From positions 346,870-369,264 of the forward strand of contig WELB01000042.1 of assembly GCA_009602725.1 (NCBI GenBank): DNA of 22,395 bases. Direction: 5' to 3'. The notes below the pieces were generated by a model. It saw only the letters and a program-made list of their open reading frames with translations, ran no database searches and had not been told where the DNA came from. A program made the position numbers and the translations under genes. Positions 1-8,987 of the stretch are shown one piece after another; positions within the stretch are counted from its first letter, which is position 1, and each line of letters starts with the position of its first letter. This DNA comes from Spirogloea muscicola. Lineage: Eukaryota > Streptophyta > Zygnematophyceae > Spirogloeales > Spirogloeaceae.

Positions 1-57
1 CCGCCGCCGCCGCCGCCGCTGCCGCCGCCGCCGCCGTCGGCGCCACGCCGTTGGCCA
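1..57. repeat. CCG trinucleotide-rich tract at the left edge
   Basis: This is an imperfect run of CCG triplets, cut by the window edge, just upstream of the KH-protein gene. It is open in the same frame as the gene (Pro-rich if translated), so it may be 5' UTR or part of a longer N-terminus. I favour 5' UTR because the downstream ATG gives an N-terminus of the length expected for the family. Confidence 0.7.
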
Positions 58-132
58 ATGCGTAGTGGCAGCAGCTCCAGCTCCGACGGGGGCCGCGAGA
101 CGCCGCTGCGCCTGCGCAAGCGCGGCAGCGCC

Positions 133-2702
133 ATGGACCTGGACCTCGACCGCGACGGCGCCAGCCCCGCCAAGCGGCCGGACAACCGCGGCGGCGGCGG
201 CGGCCACGGCGGCGGTCTCGAGCCTGGTGAGCCGCGCGCGCTGCGGGGCCCGCAGCGACTGCTGCAACTCTTGCAGCTTGCTCCATCGCTCCGATAGGGC
301 TTCTCCACGAGGCCGAGAGGCCCTTGCCTCGGGGCCTCAGTGGTAGCGGCGCCCGGCGCAAACGACATCTCACTGACGGCGTTGCTCGTTTCCTTCCTTT
401 CCCCACCATATCACCTCCGCACGCTCGCCCTCCCCCATATCCTCCCCCCCTCCGTGCCACTATCCGCCTCCTCCGCCCTCAGCTCCCCCCTATCGTCCGT
501 CCGCTCACGCCGCCCGCCTGTCCTCTCTCTTCTCCGCGCCCTGCCATCCGCCGCCCCAGATGATGTCAGTGAGATCTCGTCTGCCGTCCGCTTCCTTGTG
601 TCCAACGCGGCCGCCGGGTCGGTCATCGGCAAGGGCGGCGCCACGATCTCGGAGTTCCAGGCCCAGTCGGGAGCTCGCATACAGCTCTCGCGCGCCCGGG
701 ACTTCTTCCCGGGCACTCAGGACCGCCTGATCCTACTCAGCGGCACCGTCAGCGCCATCCTCACGGCTCTGCACCTCATTCTCTCCAAGATCACTGCGGA
801 GGTATTCGTCCTCCCCTCTCAGACCTGACTGTAAAGTGTCCCTTGCCTTCACTCATGATAAGTAGCACAGATGACCCTGCTTTGCTGTTGCATGTTTCAC
901 CATGATTTGTTCGCACCTAGGTTCTACTCGGGTTGCTGCTGACATAGACATGTTTCTATGTCATTCTTCGGTGCAGGAAGCGGCTGAAGATCTTCGAGCA
1001 GAGGATAGCAGACCTCGACAGATTGTCCGGCTTGTTGTCCCGCATGCTGTATGCGGAGCCATTATTGGCAAAGGAGGCTCCACGATAAAGTGAGCTGTTG
1101 GTAGAGTCACGTAAAGTCCAGGCTTACATGCAGTTCTGGTGCTAAGTCCATGTTCTTATCCATGTTTCTGTGTCTGTTGATTGGATGAAACTTGCATCTA
1201 TTCTCTGGTGCCTAGCTCTCAGTAATATCTCGTAGCCCCTACCTTCCACATGAGCACAAGCTGCTGGTATCAGTGGGGAAGATTGAGGAGAAAATTATCC
1301 AATATTTTTGCCGTGTTAATCCTGGTGTCTCTCATTGTTGCAGGTCATTTGTCGAGGATTCTGGCTCAAATATCAAGCTGTCATCTCCTGACCAGAATCC
1401 TCCAGGGGTCACAGATCGAGTGGTCACAATCAATGGCTCCCTTGAGCAACAACTCCGGGCAGTCGCTCTTATTGTTACTAAACTTTCAGAAGATCCCACC
1501 TATGCTGTATCTGGCAACCTACCACTGTCCTATCCCAGTAAGCACTCATCTGAGCTGATGCCCTATGGTAGTGATCCAGATTCCTAGGAAGCGGTCAATT
1601 TCACCTCCCATTCGGAGCTGGATTTGTGAGTAGGGCATGCAAGTAGTGTAGAGCATCAATGCTTGTTATTGCATTGCACGCCTGAATGATCTGACATAGC
1701 TTTTTTCCTGATCCTCCCTGTGCTGCAGCTGTACCCTCCGTAGGTAGCTATGGTGTAGGGTCAATGCCTGGGGCTGTGCAAGCTCCAATACCACGCAGCA
1801 AGCTTACTTTTGAGGTGTGTTCATATCCTGATAGCTACTCGTCCTTAAAGCTTCTCGACAGTGGCTACTATGTGTTGCCCTTGCGGTCGGCACGCATTGC
1901 AAGACACTGCTTGCCTCCGTCTCTTGGTCAGAGTGATCTGTTCTTATTAAATAGTTGTCTTCTCTATGCAGCATATAGGCATCCATCAGATATCAATGAA
2001 TGATTTTTCTCCTTACCTGCAGAACGCCTCGTTGGCGCCAAGCATAGTTGCAACAACAGTCACCGTCGCTGTGCCAGATGAGCACATGGGTGCTGTTGTG
2101 GGAAAAGGAGGGAAGAACATTACTGAGATTCAGCAGGTGAATTGTCAAGCTGTGTCTGTGGCAGCTCTGCTCTTATGCCATTTCACAGCAGTGTGATGCA
2201 AGTCCTGCCAACACTTGGCTGCTGTGATTGACAGAGGATAAGCAATTCAGGAAGGTGGCATTGTATATTATCTGATTGACATTGTTGGTGCTCTAGCAGG
2301 TGAGTGGTGTGAGAATAAAAATCTCAGACAGAGGAGATTATGTAGCAGGTACCAGAAACAGGTGCACACTGAACCGTGATTGACATGTTTGACCTTACTG
2401 GCCTGCTCTGCATGACATGTTCATCAGTCCAATCGATTGTCATTAGTCTTGTTGTATTCTTGTCCATCTTCGATGCTCTTGGTGCAGTGCATCTTGGACT
2501 TCATAGTAGAAGAATTATATTGATGATGTTGCTGCTTGTCCGCTTCTTTGACATTTTTCTCAATGGGTATTGATGGTGCAGGAAAGTATCGATGACAGGT
2601 TCTGCAGACGCGGTAGCGGTTGCGCAGCTCATGATCACACAGCGTGTACAACGGAGTGCAGCATCAGATTACAGTAATGGTGGTCAAGACGTGGGGATCT
2701 GA
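133..2702 (+). CDS. Triple KH-domain RNA-binding protein, BTR1/PCBP-like, 9 coding exons, 355 aa
   Basis: Predicted single-stranded RNA/DNA-binding protein with three KH domains, the architecture of plant BTR1 and animal PCBP/NOVA. Exons: 133-226, 560-801, 977-1089, 1344-1537, 1588-1629, 1729-1814, 2023-2136, 2300-2361, 2582-2702. All junction phases agree, giving 355 codons plus TGA. KH1 covers residues about 41-110 with GKGG at 55-58; KH2 about 128-205 with GKGG at 143-146; KH3 about 270-337 with GKGG at 284-287. The phrase [18 protein letters not shown] and the run of residues following KH1 closely resemble remembered land-plant BTR1. The linker between KH2 and KH3 is Gly/Pro/Ser-rich. The start at 133 (gccATGG context) is preferred; an in-frame ATG at 58 would add 25 residues. 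The exon 5 donor must be the weaker GTAGGG at 1630, because the better GTGAGT at 1626 breaks the frame. In Arabidopsis, BTR1 binds a tobamovirus RNA; the target here is unknown. Confidence 0.86.
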
Positions 2703-3379
2703 AAATGACCTATCACTGTTAGATGGTGCCCAATATTAGAGTGTCAGCAGAACATGCCCAGGCCATCCATTACGTGTCCTCGGCAGGTCTCCAGAGCACT
2801 TCAAGCTAGCAGTACCCGAGCTCAACAGAGGCAGCAGCACCAGAGAAGTACCAAAGTAGCTCGCAAGTGCTGGTTCGCGGCCATCATAGCTTTGCTCGTG
2901 CAAAAGCCAAGCATGACTATCTCACTCTCCACAAGGCAATGGCTCACTGTGATTGAGCAGCCCAAAGGCCTGTTCAGCCTGCCCACAGGGTGAGCGGACC
3001 CCCAGTATTGCCACGTAATAAACGTCATAATCCTCTGAGTTCAAGATGCAGTACTAAAATCTCAGTCACCCATGTTTGCCCTCGTTCATGCCCCACGCAT
3101 AAGGGCCTCGGACAGCTTAACATAACAATATCAGTGACCATCCGCCATATATTTACAGGACATGCACAATATAAGCTCAGCTCAGCTCAGCCTGCAGCTT
3201 TATTGCAGGCGGGTTACATGCAAGGGAGATACTAGATGCACCATCACTTCAGAATGGTGCTTACAAGTAATAGACTTTTCAGATCACATCGCTCACCATT
3301 GCTTGTATCTATCATTGCCTGGATCATTCTTCGGACGCATGATCTGTCATTGCCTGGATCATTCTTCGGACGCGTGATC
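2703..3379. other. Convergent 3' intergenic region between the KH gene and uL22
   Basis: No credible gene is present. It should hold the 3' UTR of the KH gene, with an AATAAA at 3017-3022, and the 3' UTR of the uL22 gene on the other strand. A short AGCTC-type run lies near 3174-3194, and a 35-bp tandem duplication lies at the right end. Confidence 0.6.
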
Positions 3380-3381
3380 TC
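3312..3381. repeat. 35-bp tandem duplication
   Basis: Two adjacent 35-bp copies, 3312-3346 and 3347-3381, differ at two positions. Each contains the inverted pair GATCAT / ATGATC around an 11-nt loop. The second copy runs into the uL22 stop codon (minus strand, 3382-3380), so the duplication lies at the start of that gene's 3' UTR. Confidence 0.9.
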
Positions 3382-5346
3382 AGGGTATTGTCCTTCTAGC
3401 CTCTCTTCTTTTGGCTGCAGCTTCCCGGCTCCAGTGCCAGCGGGTGTTGACGAGTTTGTGCGGCGACAACCGAACGGCAGCTCGCGGTCGTCTTTGCCAT
3501 GAATGCAGCATCCTGCTCCTTGCAAGCAGAGTTTCTTGCTTTGGCGTGATTTCTTGAAGACGTACAGTCAGCATGGACTTGGGCCTTGTCCTGACTCCTG
3601 CCTTTCCCCGACCATGGATAGACATCCTTTTGAGGAATATGCCTTTGCCAACGAAGGCCTCCGCTGCATTGCACAAAGAGATATGGAATGATGCACGCAA
3701 TTACTGACGGCTGACAAGGCATCAGCAATGATGTTGACAAGAGTGTGTCACCAAAGCGTTGCTGTTGGATTATCTTTTGCATAAGCCTTATGTGGGCCTT
3801 GCCATTAATATAGCACGTGTAGTAAGACAGCACCTCCTGCCAGATCTTCATCACTTAAAGATGTCACAGTGCAACATCTTCGAACTGCTGAAAAAGGTAA
3901 CCTGCATATGGTTTTAGTGCCACTAAGGGGCAAGTGCTTTCTCACCCACAACAAGCTTGCTGACATCAAGTCCATGATTCTGAGCTCCATTTGCCTTGGC
4001 TGCCGTGACCACCTGCCAGCCAAGCTTGCTAGTATCAAATCAATTTCCACGTTGACAATGATGCTGCAAAATGCAGGGGACTCGAGCACCTGAGAGTCCC
4101 TCCACAACTAGCCACTGTGCAATCTTGGCGACCAAATATTATTACATGTACCCAAACAAGTTCACTTGCACTACCTTTGCCACTGTCTTTGCAGCCCGCT
4201 TTGGAGAAACAGCCAGCTGTTGGAGGGCCTCCTCGACACGCATGCCCCTTACCAGTGTTGCCACCAGATTCAGCTTCTTGGGGCTCTGAACAAGCATGAC
4301 CTGACGTGAAGGTGTGCCCATCTCCACAACGACCCATCACAGCCCAGGTAGAGTCATCGCAGCGGCAGCAAGTAGACATCGTGCATTGTTTATCACTTCC
4401 AGGGAAATCACTGAGACCAAGTACACCCACCATCTTGATCTGTGTGAGGACAGCCCTGGCCTCCCGGGGCTGCAAACTGCCCTCACCGACAAGGGGCCGA
4501 GGCCTCTGGAGGAGCGGCGACACCAGCGGCGCGGGCATGCTTCCGAGAGATGGGACTTCCGCAGTTGGAGCCAGTGCGCTGCATGTCGAGCCCAGCCCCT
4601 GCTCGCATGCGGAAGAATGCACGCCAAGTGGTCAGCGAGGCTGCATATGCATCAATATATCAGCAAGGGCAGGGCCAAGTGGGACCTTGCATTCAAGGCG
4701 CTAGGTGCTCACTGCATGCACATCAGGAACCATCAAGCGCCCTCACTGCTACTTCCCAACTATTCTTATTCTTTATACTGGACCTAGTACATCACAGATT
4801 GTAGGTTTAAGGGTTTAGGCCGTAGGGTGTAGGGGAGGGAAGCTCCAAGTGGCGATTTAAAAGCAGGGTTTGCAGGTGGGCGCAAAGGCAAGGGAGGCCC
4901 GCAGAGCAGCGACGACCCGAAACCCTATACACTATACCCTGCACCCTAAACCCTAAGCACTCAAGCGCGCAGCTTCACATCAGTGCCGAGGCAAGCGCAG
5001 GCCCCATGGGGTCTCGGAACAGTGCCGTGGCTGACAAAGCCAAAGCCCTCGCGGAGCCCTCGACTGGCCAGCAGCTCACCCGGCTCGGTTGTGCTGCCAC
5101 CACCTGCAGTCGCGCCGAGGGCCCCGGCGGCGGCGGCGGCGGTTGTGGATTGACGGCCGCGCGCACCGCCGGCGACTGGAGCCCCAGCCAGGCGCGCGCG
5201 GCGCGTCCAGGCGGCTGGCTTGGGGAGCACGGCGGCTGCGGCGGAGTGGCCGGCGGCGGCAGAAGCGCGCGGGCAGCAGCGGTGCCGGAAGCTGCGGCGC
5301 GGCCGCGGGCTGCCACGGCGGCCACGAGGCGCAGGCCGCGGCGCAT
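3380..5346 (-). CDS. Organellar large-subunit ribosomal protein uL22 (L22p/L17e) precursor, 5 exons, about 303 aa
   Basis: Nuclear gene for a uL22-family protein that would line the exit tunnel of an organellar ribosome, probably mitochondrial. Exons in transcript order: 5346-5080, 4598-4431, 4300-4175, 4012-3946, 3663-3380; phases 0, 0, 0 and 1 all agree. The core (exons 3-5) is clear: SPKKLNLVATLVRGMRVEEA, then ANGAQNHGLDVSKLVV, then AEAFVGKGIFLKRM and a basic C-terminus. It closely resembles remembered plant L22p/L17e family proteins. Exon 1 encodes an Arg/Ala-rich leader (MRRGLRLVAAVAARGRAAAS) and ends at a clean GTGAGC donor. Exon 2 supplies the stretch EARAVLTQIKM that precedes the core in other uL22 proteins; a CTGAC branch-point-like site lies about 35 nt before its acceptor. 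Exons 1-2 are less sure than 3-5. Exon 3 could instead begin at 4315 and add five residues. Confidence 0.85.
4806..4835. repeat. Degenerate telomere-like motifs (TTTAGGG type), uL22 intron 1
   Basis: GGGTTTAGG at 4811-4819 is followed by degenerate GTAGGG units. It lies in the first intron of the uL22 gene model and faces the opposite strand from the next cluster at 4921-4956, so the two form an imperfect inverted pair. Confidence 0.65.
4921..4956. promoter_or_regulatory. Telo-box-like cluster (AAACCCTAA) in uL22 intron 1
   Basis: ACCCTAAACCCTAA at 4943-4956 is two units of the plant telomere repeat and contains the AAACCCTAA telo-box. AACCCTA at 4921 and further degenerate units precede it. 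In plants, telo-boxes are known promoter or leader elements of translation-machinery genes, which fits the host gene here. The regulatory role is inference. Confidence 0.5.
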
Positions 5347-5430
5347 CTGGCGGCGGCGCGAAGCCCAAGGCCAGGATACTGAGACCTAACCCTAATCGAC
5401 GTCTTCGAGTTATTGAGGACGCTGATTGAA
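5347..5430 (-). promoter_or_regulatory. Putative uL22 leader/promoter with a telomere-like box
   Basis: This is the stretch directly upstream of the uL22 ATG (minus strand). CTAACCCTAA at 5386-5395 reads TTAGGGTTAG in the gene's direction, about 40 nt before the start codon. This is the position and motif of a plant telo-box, but no transcription start can be seen. Confidence 0.4.
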
Positions 5431-5441
5431 AGAAAGAGAAA

Positions 5442-5537
5442 CAGCTCTTCCAGATTTACGGCAATGGCTGTGAGAGGCCAGCCCAAAGAGAGAAGGCGAG
5501 GTGCGCATGAAATTGAAAGGGAGGCCAATTTTAGCCT
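5442..5537 (+). repeat. Repeat copy, modules B+A (B1/A1)
   Basis: It starts with CAGCTCTTCC, continues through GGCTGTGAGAGGCCAGCCC, and runs into the module A signature GCGCATGAAATTGAAAGGG and GGCCAATT. This is the leftmost copy of the dispersed family that fills much of the region to 8618. No coding capacity is recognised. Confidence 0.65.
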
Positions 5538-6968
5538 TACAAATGACCTGTTGACTGGGTAATGAGCTGGCTAAAGGGCCCAAAGGGAATGTACAATGTC
5601 TGAAAGGGCCAGATGGCGCCAAAAGCAGGATCATAGACTCCAAGACGTCAGGCGAATAGGCGCTCAGTAAGCTTCAGTCAGCAAGTGCAAGTCAAGAGGT
5701 TCAAATGAAGTGAGCTCTTCCAAAGGGGGGCGGGGGGCTGTGAATGTCCGGCTCAGAAAGAATGGACATGGATCAAGAAAGAAGACTCTTCAAGTAGAGG
5801 GCGATGGCTCTGCATGGATCCGCCTCATCAGTTGAGCATGTGCGGCCCACTCTCTTTTTGGCAAGCTTCAGTCCCAAGAGATCTGGGGTGGTCAGACAAA
5901 GCCACCCTTGCTGAGTAGGAAAGGCATAAAAAGGCAAAGCGGGCTTGGGCACTGTCCATCAATGCTCGTGCTGACGCTGAGCAGGCAGCAGAGCTGACAG
6001 TTGCGCCAATGTAGCCTGGGTGCTTGCTTGTGTGTTGCCAATTCAGGTGCTTGCTGATGAGCCCATTCTGGATACCTAGAAAATTATCGTGTACTTGAAA
6101 CAACTGAAGGCTATAAAGGCCAAGTACCAAGGCAAGCACATACCTAGGGGAGCGTGCTCGCTTCATGATGGCGAAGGACAAATGATATACAGTCGTACTT
6201 ACCCATGACCTGCCGAAGAGCTCTTTGCTTAGCTACAGGCTCACCTGCTGAACTGGCTCATCCTTTTGGCTCGCCTCAAGTGACAGGCCACCATTAAAGG
6301 CCAAGACAGCGTTTGAGCTTAGACAACCCCCTCGGTTGTTGTCTCCTCTTGATGCGACTACAATGGTATCTCAGCGCTCCTACGGTACAGCCTTGCACTG
6401 CATGCAGGTCGGGTGGTGGTTGCCACCTCTGGCTAATCCTGGCTTCTTCCTGGGTCTAGCTTGGCGCGTTTGCTGTTCCAGGGTGGCCTTGAGCTGCTTG
6501 CAGCCCCCGTCATTCTTCGTGGGCTAGTCTCCCAATCTGCCTTTGAAGCTCCTCTATCTTGGTCAAGGGCTTAATATGAGGCTGTACTAATCCAAGCGTT
6601 TCTGACGCATACAATCTGTGAAGGGCGGTAGACAGGGAGGCATATATAGAAAGACATGGGCACTCCAATGACGAATCAAGTGCACATATAGATCCTGCCT
6701 GCTGTCGGTTTTATATGTGCTCATCCGTGGGTGCTAATATCACACACAGTTTCGTTGGTTACCTTAGCTTGGGGCTCTGTTTTATATAGCCCCACTTTTT
6801 GCACTATGCTTTTGCCTGGCCACCCTATCACTTGGAGAGCACCGCGCGCCTTCTCCCCGCTGTCCATGCCGACCACCAATGGCCCGCCGTGCAAGCCAAT
6901 GCAGGAGGTCCAGCCACCGACTGCCGAACGCCCCGTGCACGTCCATCGCCAGCGCAGAAGGCCGAGAG
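5538..6968. other. Gene-poor, repeat-rich stretch without a recognised gene
   Basis: I find no protein family in any frame. It contains a module B copy at 5712-5776 (GAGCTCTTCC, then GGGGGCTGTGAA, then CAGAAAGAATGGACA). Near 6727 is a copy of the CGTGGGTRCTAAT motif that recurs at 8291 and 12349. A GC-richer patch at about 6835-6960 stands out from its surroundings but encodes nothing I recognise. The longest minus-strand frame (6166-5828) has a signal-peptide-like start but no supporting splice sites or homology. Confidence 0.5.
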
Positions 6969-6972
6969 AAAT

Positions 6973-7208
6973 GAGCTCTTCCAATGGGGGGCGGGGGCTG
7001 TAAAAGTGAGAAAGTCAGCCCAGAAAGAATGAACAGCGCTGAGACACACAACTAAGCAAGTATCACGACGAGAAGTGAGCTCTTCCACCGAAGGATGGTC
7101 ACTTAGTAATCTCTAGGTAGCAGTCGCAAGTCAGGAAGACAGAAAGCCTGTAAGGCCAGAAGAGAGAAGGCGCGCGGAGCGCATGATTTGAAAGGAGGCC
7201 AATTTAAG
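6973..7208 (+). repeat. Repeat copies: module B (6973-7033), B start (7077-7086), module A (7155-7208)
   Basis: GAGCTCTTCC occurs at 6973 and again at 7077. The first is followed by a G-rich run, GGGGGCTGTAAAA and CAGCCCAGAAAGAATG, the module B order. Module A then appears as GAGAGAAGGCGCGCGGAGCG, GCATGATTTGAAAGG and AGGCCAATTT. The two modules repeat in the same order and strand as at 5442-5537. Confidence 0.65.
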
Positions 7209-7237
7209 TGTGAGCACAGCCCTCTCTCCCTTCTCTC

Positions 7238-7380
7238 CAGAAGAGAGAAGGAGCGCGAAGCCCATGAAATGAAGGGGAGGCCAATTTGAGCCAATACATT
7301 GTACAGGCAGAGTCTAGTGCAAAATAAACAAGGCTACATCATACGGAGACCTATACTAAGGTAGCAGGGCTAAGGTAACA
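7238..7380 (+). repeat. Module A copy A3, near full length
   Basis: This carries the whole module A series: GAGAGAAGGAGCGCGAAG, CCATGAAATGAAGGGGAGGC, GAGCCAATACATTGTACAGG, AGTGCAAAATAAACAAGGC, TACATCATACGGAGACC, and CTAAGGTAGC. It matches the inverted pair at 8464-8618 and 12336-12490 in the same order but with many differences, so it is an older copy. Confidence 0.75.
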
Positions 7381-7411
7381 GGGTGAGAGAAGGGAAAATG
7401 GCGTGCCCTTA

Positions 7412-7541
7412 GAGAAGAGGGGCTGGCCAAGCCAGCCCAAAAAGAATGGACAATATCCAAAAGCCAGAAAAGAGAGAGGGCGGGCGGAGCGCATGAAATG
7501 AAAGGGAGGCCAATCCAAGCCATTACAGTGTTCAGGCAGAA
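7412..7541 (+). repeat. Module B (7412-7467) joined to module A fragment (7463-7541)
   Basis: Module B here has the palindromic core GGCTGGCCAAGCCAGCC followed by AAAAAGAATGGACAATATCC. Module A follows immediately, with GGCGGGCGGAGCGCATGAAA and GAGGCCAATCCAAGCC, and stops after the CAGTGTTCAGGCAG segment. Confidence 0.7.
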
Positions 7542-7595
7542 AGAAGAGAAGGGAGCGCTTGAAACATAAGGCCGGAAGGGGGAAACGGGATGAGA

Positions 7596-7660
7596 GGAAG
7601 GGCTCGCCCATTGAGGATAGGGGCTGGAAAAGCCAGCCCCTATCCCCCCAAAAAAGAAGG
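7596..7660 (+). repeat. Module B copy with a perfect 13-bp hairpin
   Basis: GGATAGGGGCTGG (7615-7627) and CCAGCCCCTATCC (7633-7645) are exact inverted copies around a 5-nt loop (AAAAG). This is the strongest form of the GGCTGG..CCAGCC core seen in the other module B copies. It is followed by a C run and AAAAAAGAAGGAAC. Confidence 0.8.
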
Positions 7661-7795
7661 AACAAAGTGCGAGAAGGGGCCAGGGGAAAAACATGCACAA
7701 CAAGAAACAAAGCAGCTACGTATTACTCAGTAACCCCTGCTAAGCAGCCTCAGGTCAGAGAAGCTAGGAAACGGGATGGCCCGCCCAATAGTGGA

Positions 7796-7869
7796 GAAGT
7801 GGCACTCCCAATGGGGGCAAGGGCTGTGAAAAGCCAGCCCGAAAAGAATTGACAAAGGTTCGAAGGGGT
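7796..7869 (+). repeat. Left arm of a 74-bp inverted repeat (module B)
   Basis: This stretch, centred on CAAGGGCTGTGAAAAGCCAG, is repeated in reverse orientation at 8108-8181 with only a few mismatches and a 1-bp gap. About 240 bp lie between the arms. Confidence 0.85.
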
Positions 7870-8107
7870 CAGATGACGGAGGGGCCTAAAAAGCGCTAAG
7901 CAGCTACGAAGGGGCCTGAAGATGCTATGTCAGAACGGGGGAGGATGGACCACTCAGTAGTTACGAGTGAGGAGCCTCAAATTCGACAAACTAGCTGCCG
8001 GAAAACTATCCCCCTGCCGAATGCCTGAGGCCGCAGCGAGAGCACGGCCAGCAATTGAGGGCTTTCTGCCTCTTCAGGCCCCGTAGTCGCTGCTTAGCTC
8101 GTACTTT

Positions 8108-8181
8108 GGCCCCTTCGAACCTTGTCAATTCTTTTCGGGCTGGCTTCTCACAGCCCTTGCCCCCAATGGGAGAGCCACTTC
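8108..8181 (-). repeat. Right arm of the 74-bp inverted repeat (module B, reversed)
   Basis: It is the reverse complement of 7796-7869, with the core CTGGCTTCTCACAGCCCTTG. The family therefore changes orientation between 7870 and 8107. Confidence 0.85.
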
Positions 8182-8374
8182 TTCTGCTTGTGTTACAGGC
8201 CGTGCGCAGGCCGTGCTATGGCCGCCGCCTCTGGGTTTCGGCGGAGTGCCTCTTTCCCTGCAGCGAGCTACTCAGACCTGATGTTGCTCACTCGTGGGTA
8301 CTGAGCTTCCCTCTGCATCGTTTCTGTGTTCTGCAGTGTTTTGTAGTTTCTCCGGCTCCTCTTTCTTTGGCTTT

Positions 8375-8430
8375 GGACATTGTCCATTCTTTTTTGGGCT
8401 GGCTTTGCCAGCCCCTCTTCTCTATGGGCG
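8375..8430 (-). repeat. Module B copy, reversed
   Basis: GGACATTGTCCATTCTTTTT, then GGGCTGGCTTTGCCAGCCCC, is the reverse complement of the 7412-7467 copy. It is followed within 40 bp by a forward-oriented module A, so the usual B-then-A order is rearranged here. Confidence 0.7.
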
Positions 8431-8463
8431 CGCATTTCGGTTGTGTTACAGGACAGAGGAAGA

Positions 8464-8618
8464 GAAAGGCGCGCGGGGCGCATGAAATGAAAAGGGAGGC
8501 CAATTCAAGCCAATACACAGTTCAAGCAGAGGCGAGTGCAAACTAAACAAGGCTACATAATATAGAGACCTAAACTAAGGTGCCTAAGGTGACATTAGTA
8601 CCCACGGGAGAGCACAAA
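8464..8618 (+). repeat. Left 155-bp inverted repeat flanking GMPP (module A copy A5)
   Basis: Aligned by eye, this segment and the reverse complement of 12336-12490 have the same length, no gaps, and two mismatches in 155 positions. It begins GAAAGGCGCGCGGGGCGCAT and ends CCCACGGGAGAGCACAAA. The other module A copies in the window are much more diverged. Sequence similarity stops abruptly at both ends. Confidence 0.9.
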
Positions 8619-8987
8619 GGAAGGGTGCGAGTGTCAACCGGCCCCACTGGGGGGGTGGCACCGGCAGCCCGGCTCCGCCCAGCGCCGCCACCGGTTCGCG
8701 GCGGCTGTGTCCCCGCTCCGCGCCCGGCGCCGGCGGGCACGGATCCGCCGCCCCGCGGATTCTTTTCCGACCTTTCCGACCAAAAGCGGACCCCCCCCAT
8801 CCACCGCCCCCCGCTTCCGAGCGAACGGACGAACGGGCCTTCCCCCATCATCGGGTGACGGGGGGCTTCCCCATCATCCGACCACCAGCCCCACCGCCTC
8901 CGGCCGCCCCGCTTGCCCCTCCAGAAGGAAAGGCCAGCCCCACGGTCTCCAGCCAGCCAAAGCCATCGCCCCCCCTCCCNCGCAGCC
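8619..8987 (+). promoter_or_regulatory. GC-rich leader/promoter region of GMPP
   Basis: A GC- and C-rich stretch begins exactly where the left inverted repeat ends and runs to the GMPP start codon. It contains C runs and one undetermined base at 8980, eight bases before the ATG. No TATA box is evident. It most likely holds the transcription start and the 5' UTR. Confidence 0.5.

Noticed and set aside
2424-2651. Minus-strand and plus-strand frames over the last intron of the KH gene
   Set aside because: The sequence is intronic between two exons that join exactly in phase to complete KH3.
4337-4627. Alternative frame for a uL22 leader exon ending in LGPLS at a GTGAGG donor (4486)
   Set aside because: The phase fits, but there is no ATG and no in-phase acceptor upstream apart from a poor one; the neighbouring frame gives EARAVLTQIKM, which matches the region before the uL22 core.
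5006-5389. 127-residue GC-rich frame on the + strand
   Set aside because: It is the antisense shadow of uL22 exon 1: the minus strand here has a presequence-like start, a clean GTGAGC donor and matching phase, while the + frame resembles nothing known.
5828-6166. Minus-strand frame beginning MKRARSPRYVLALVLGLYSL, which looks like a signal peptide
   Set aside because: The rest is not recognisable, it lies in the repeat-rich block, and no splice sites or conserved motif support it.
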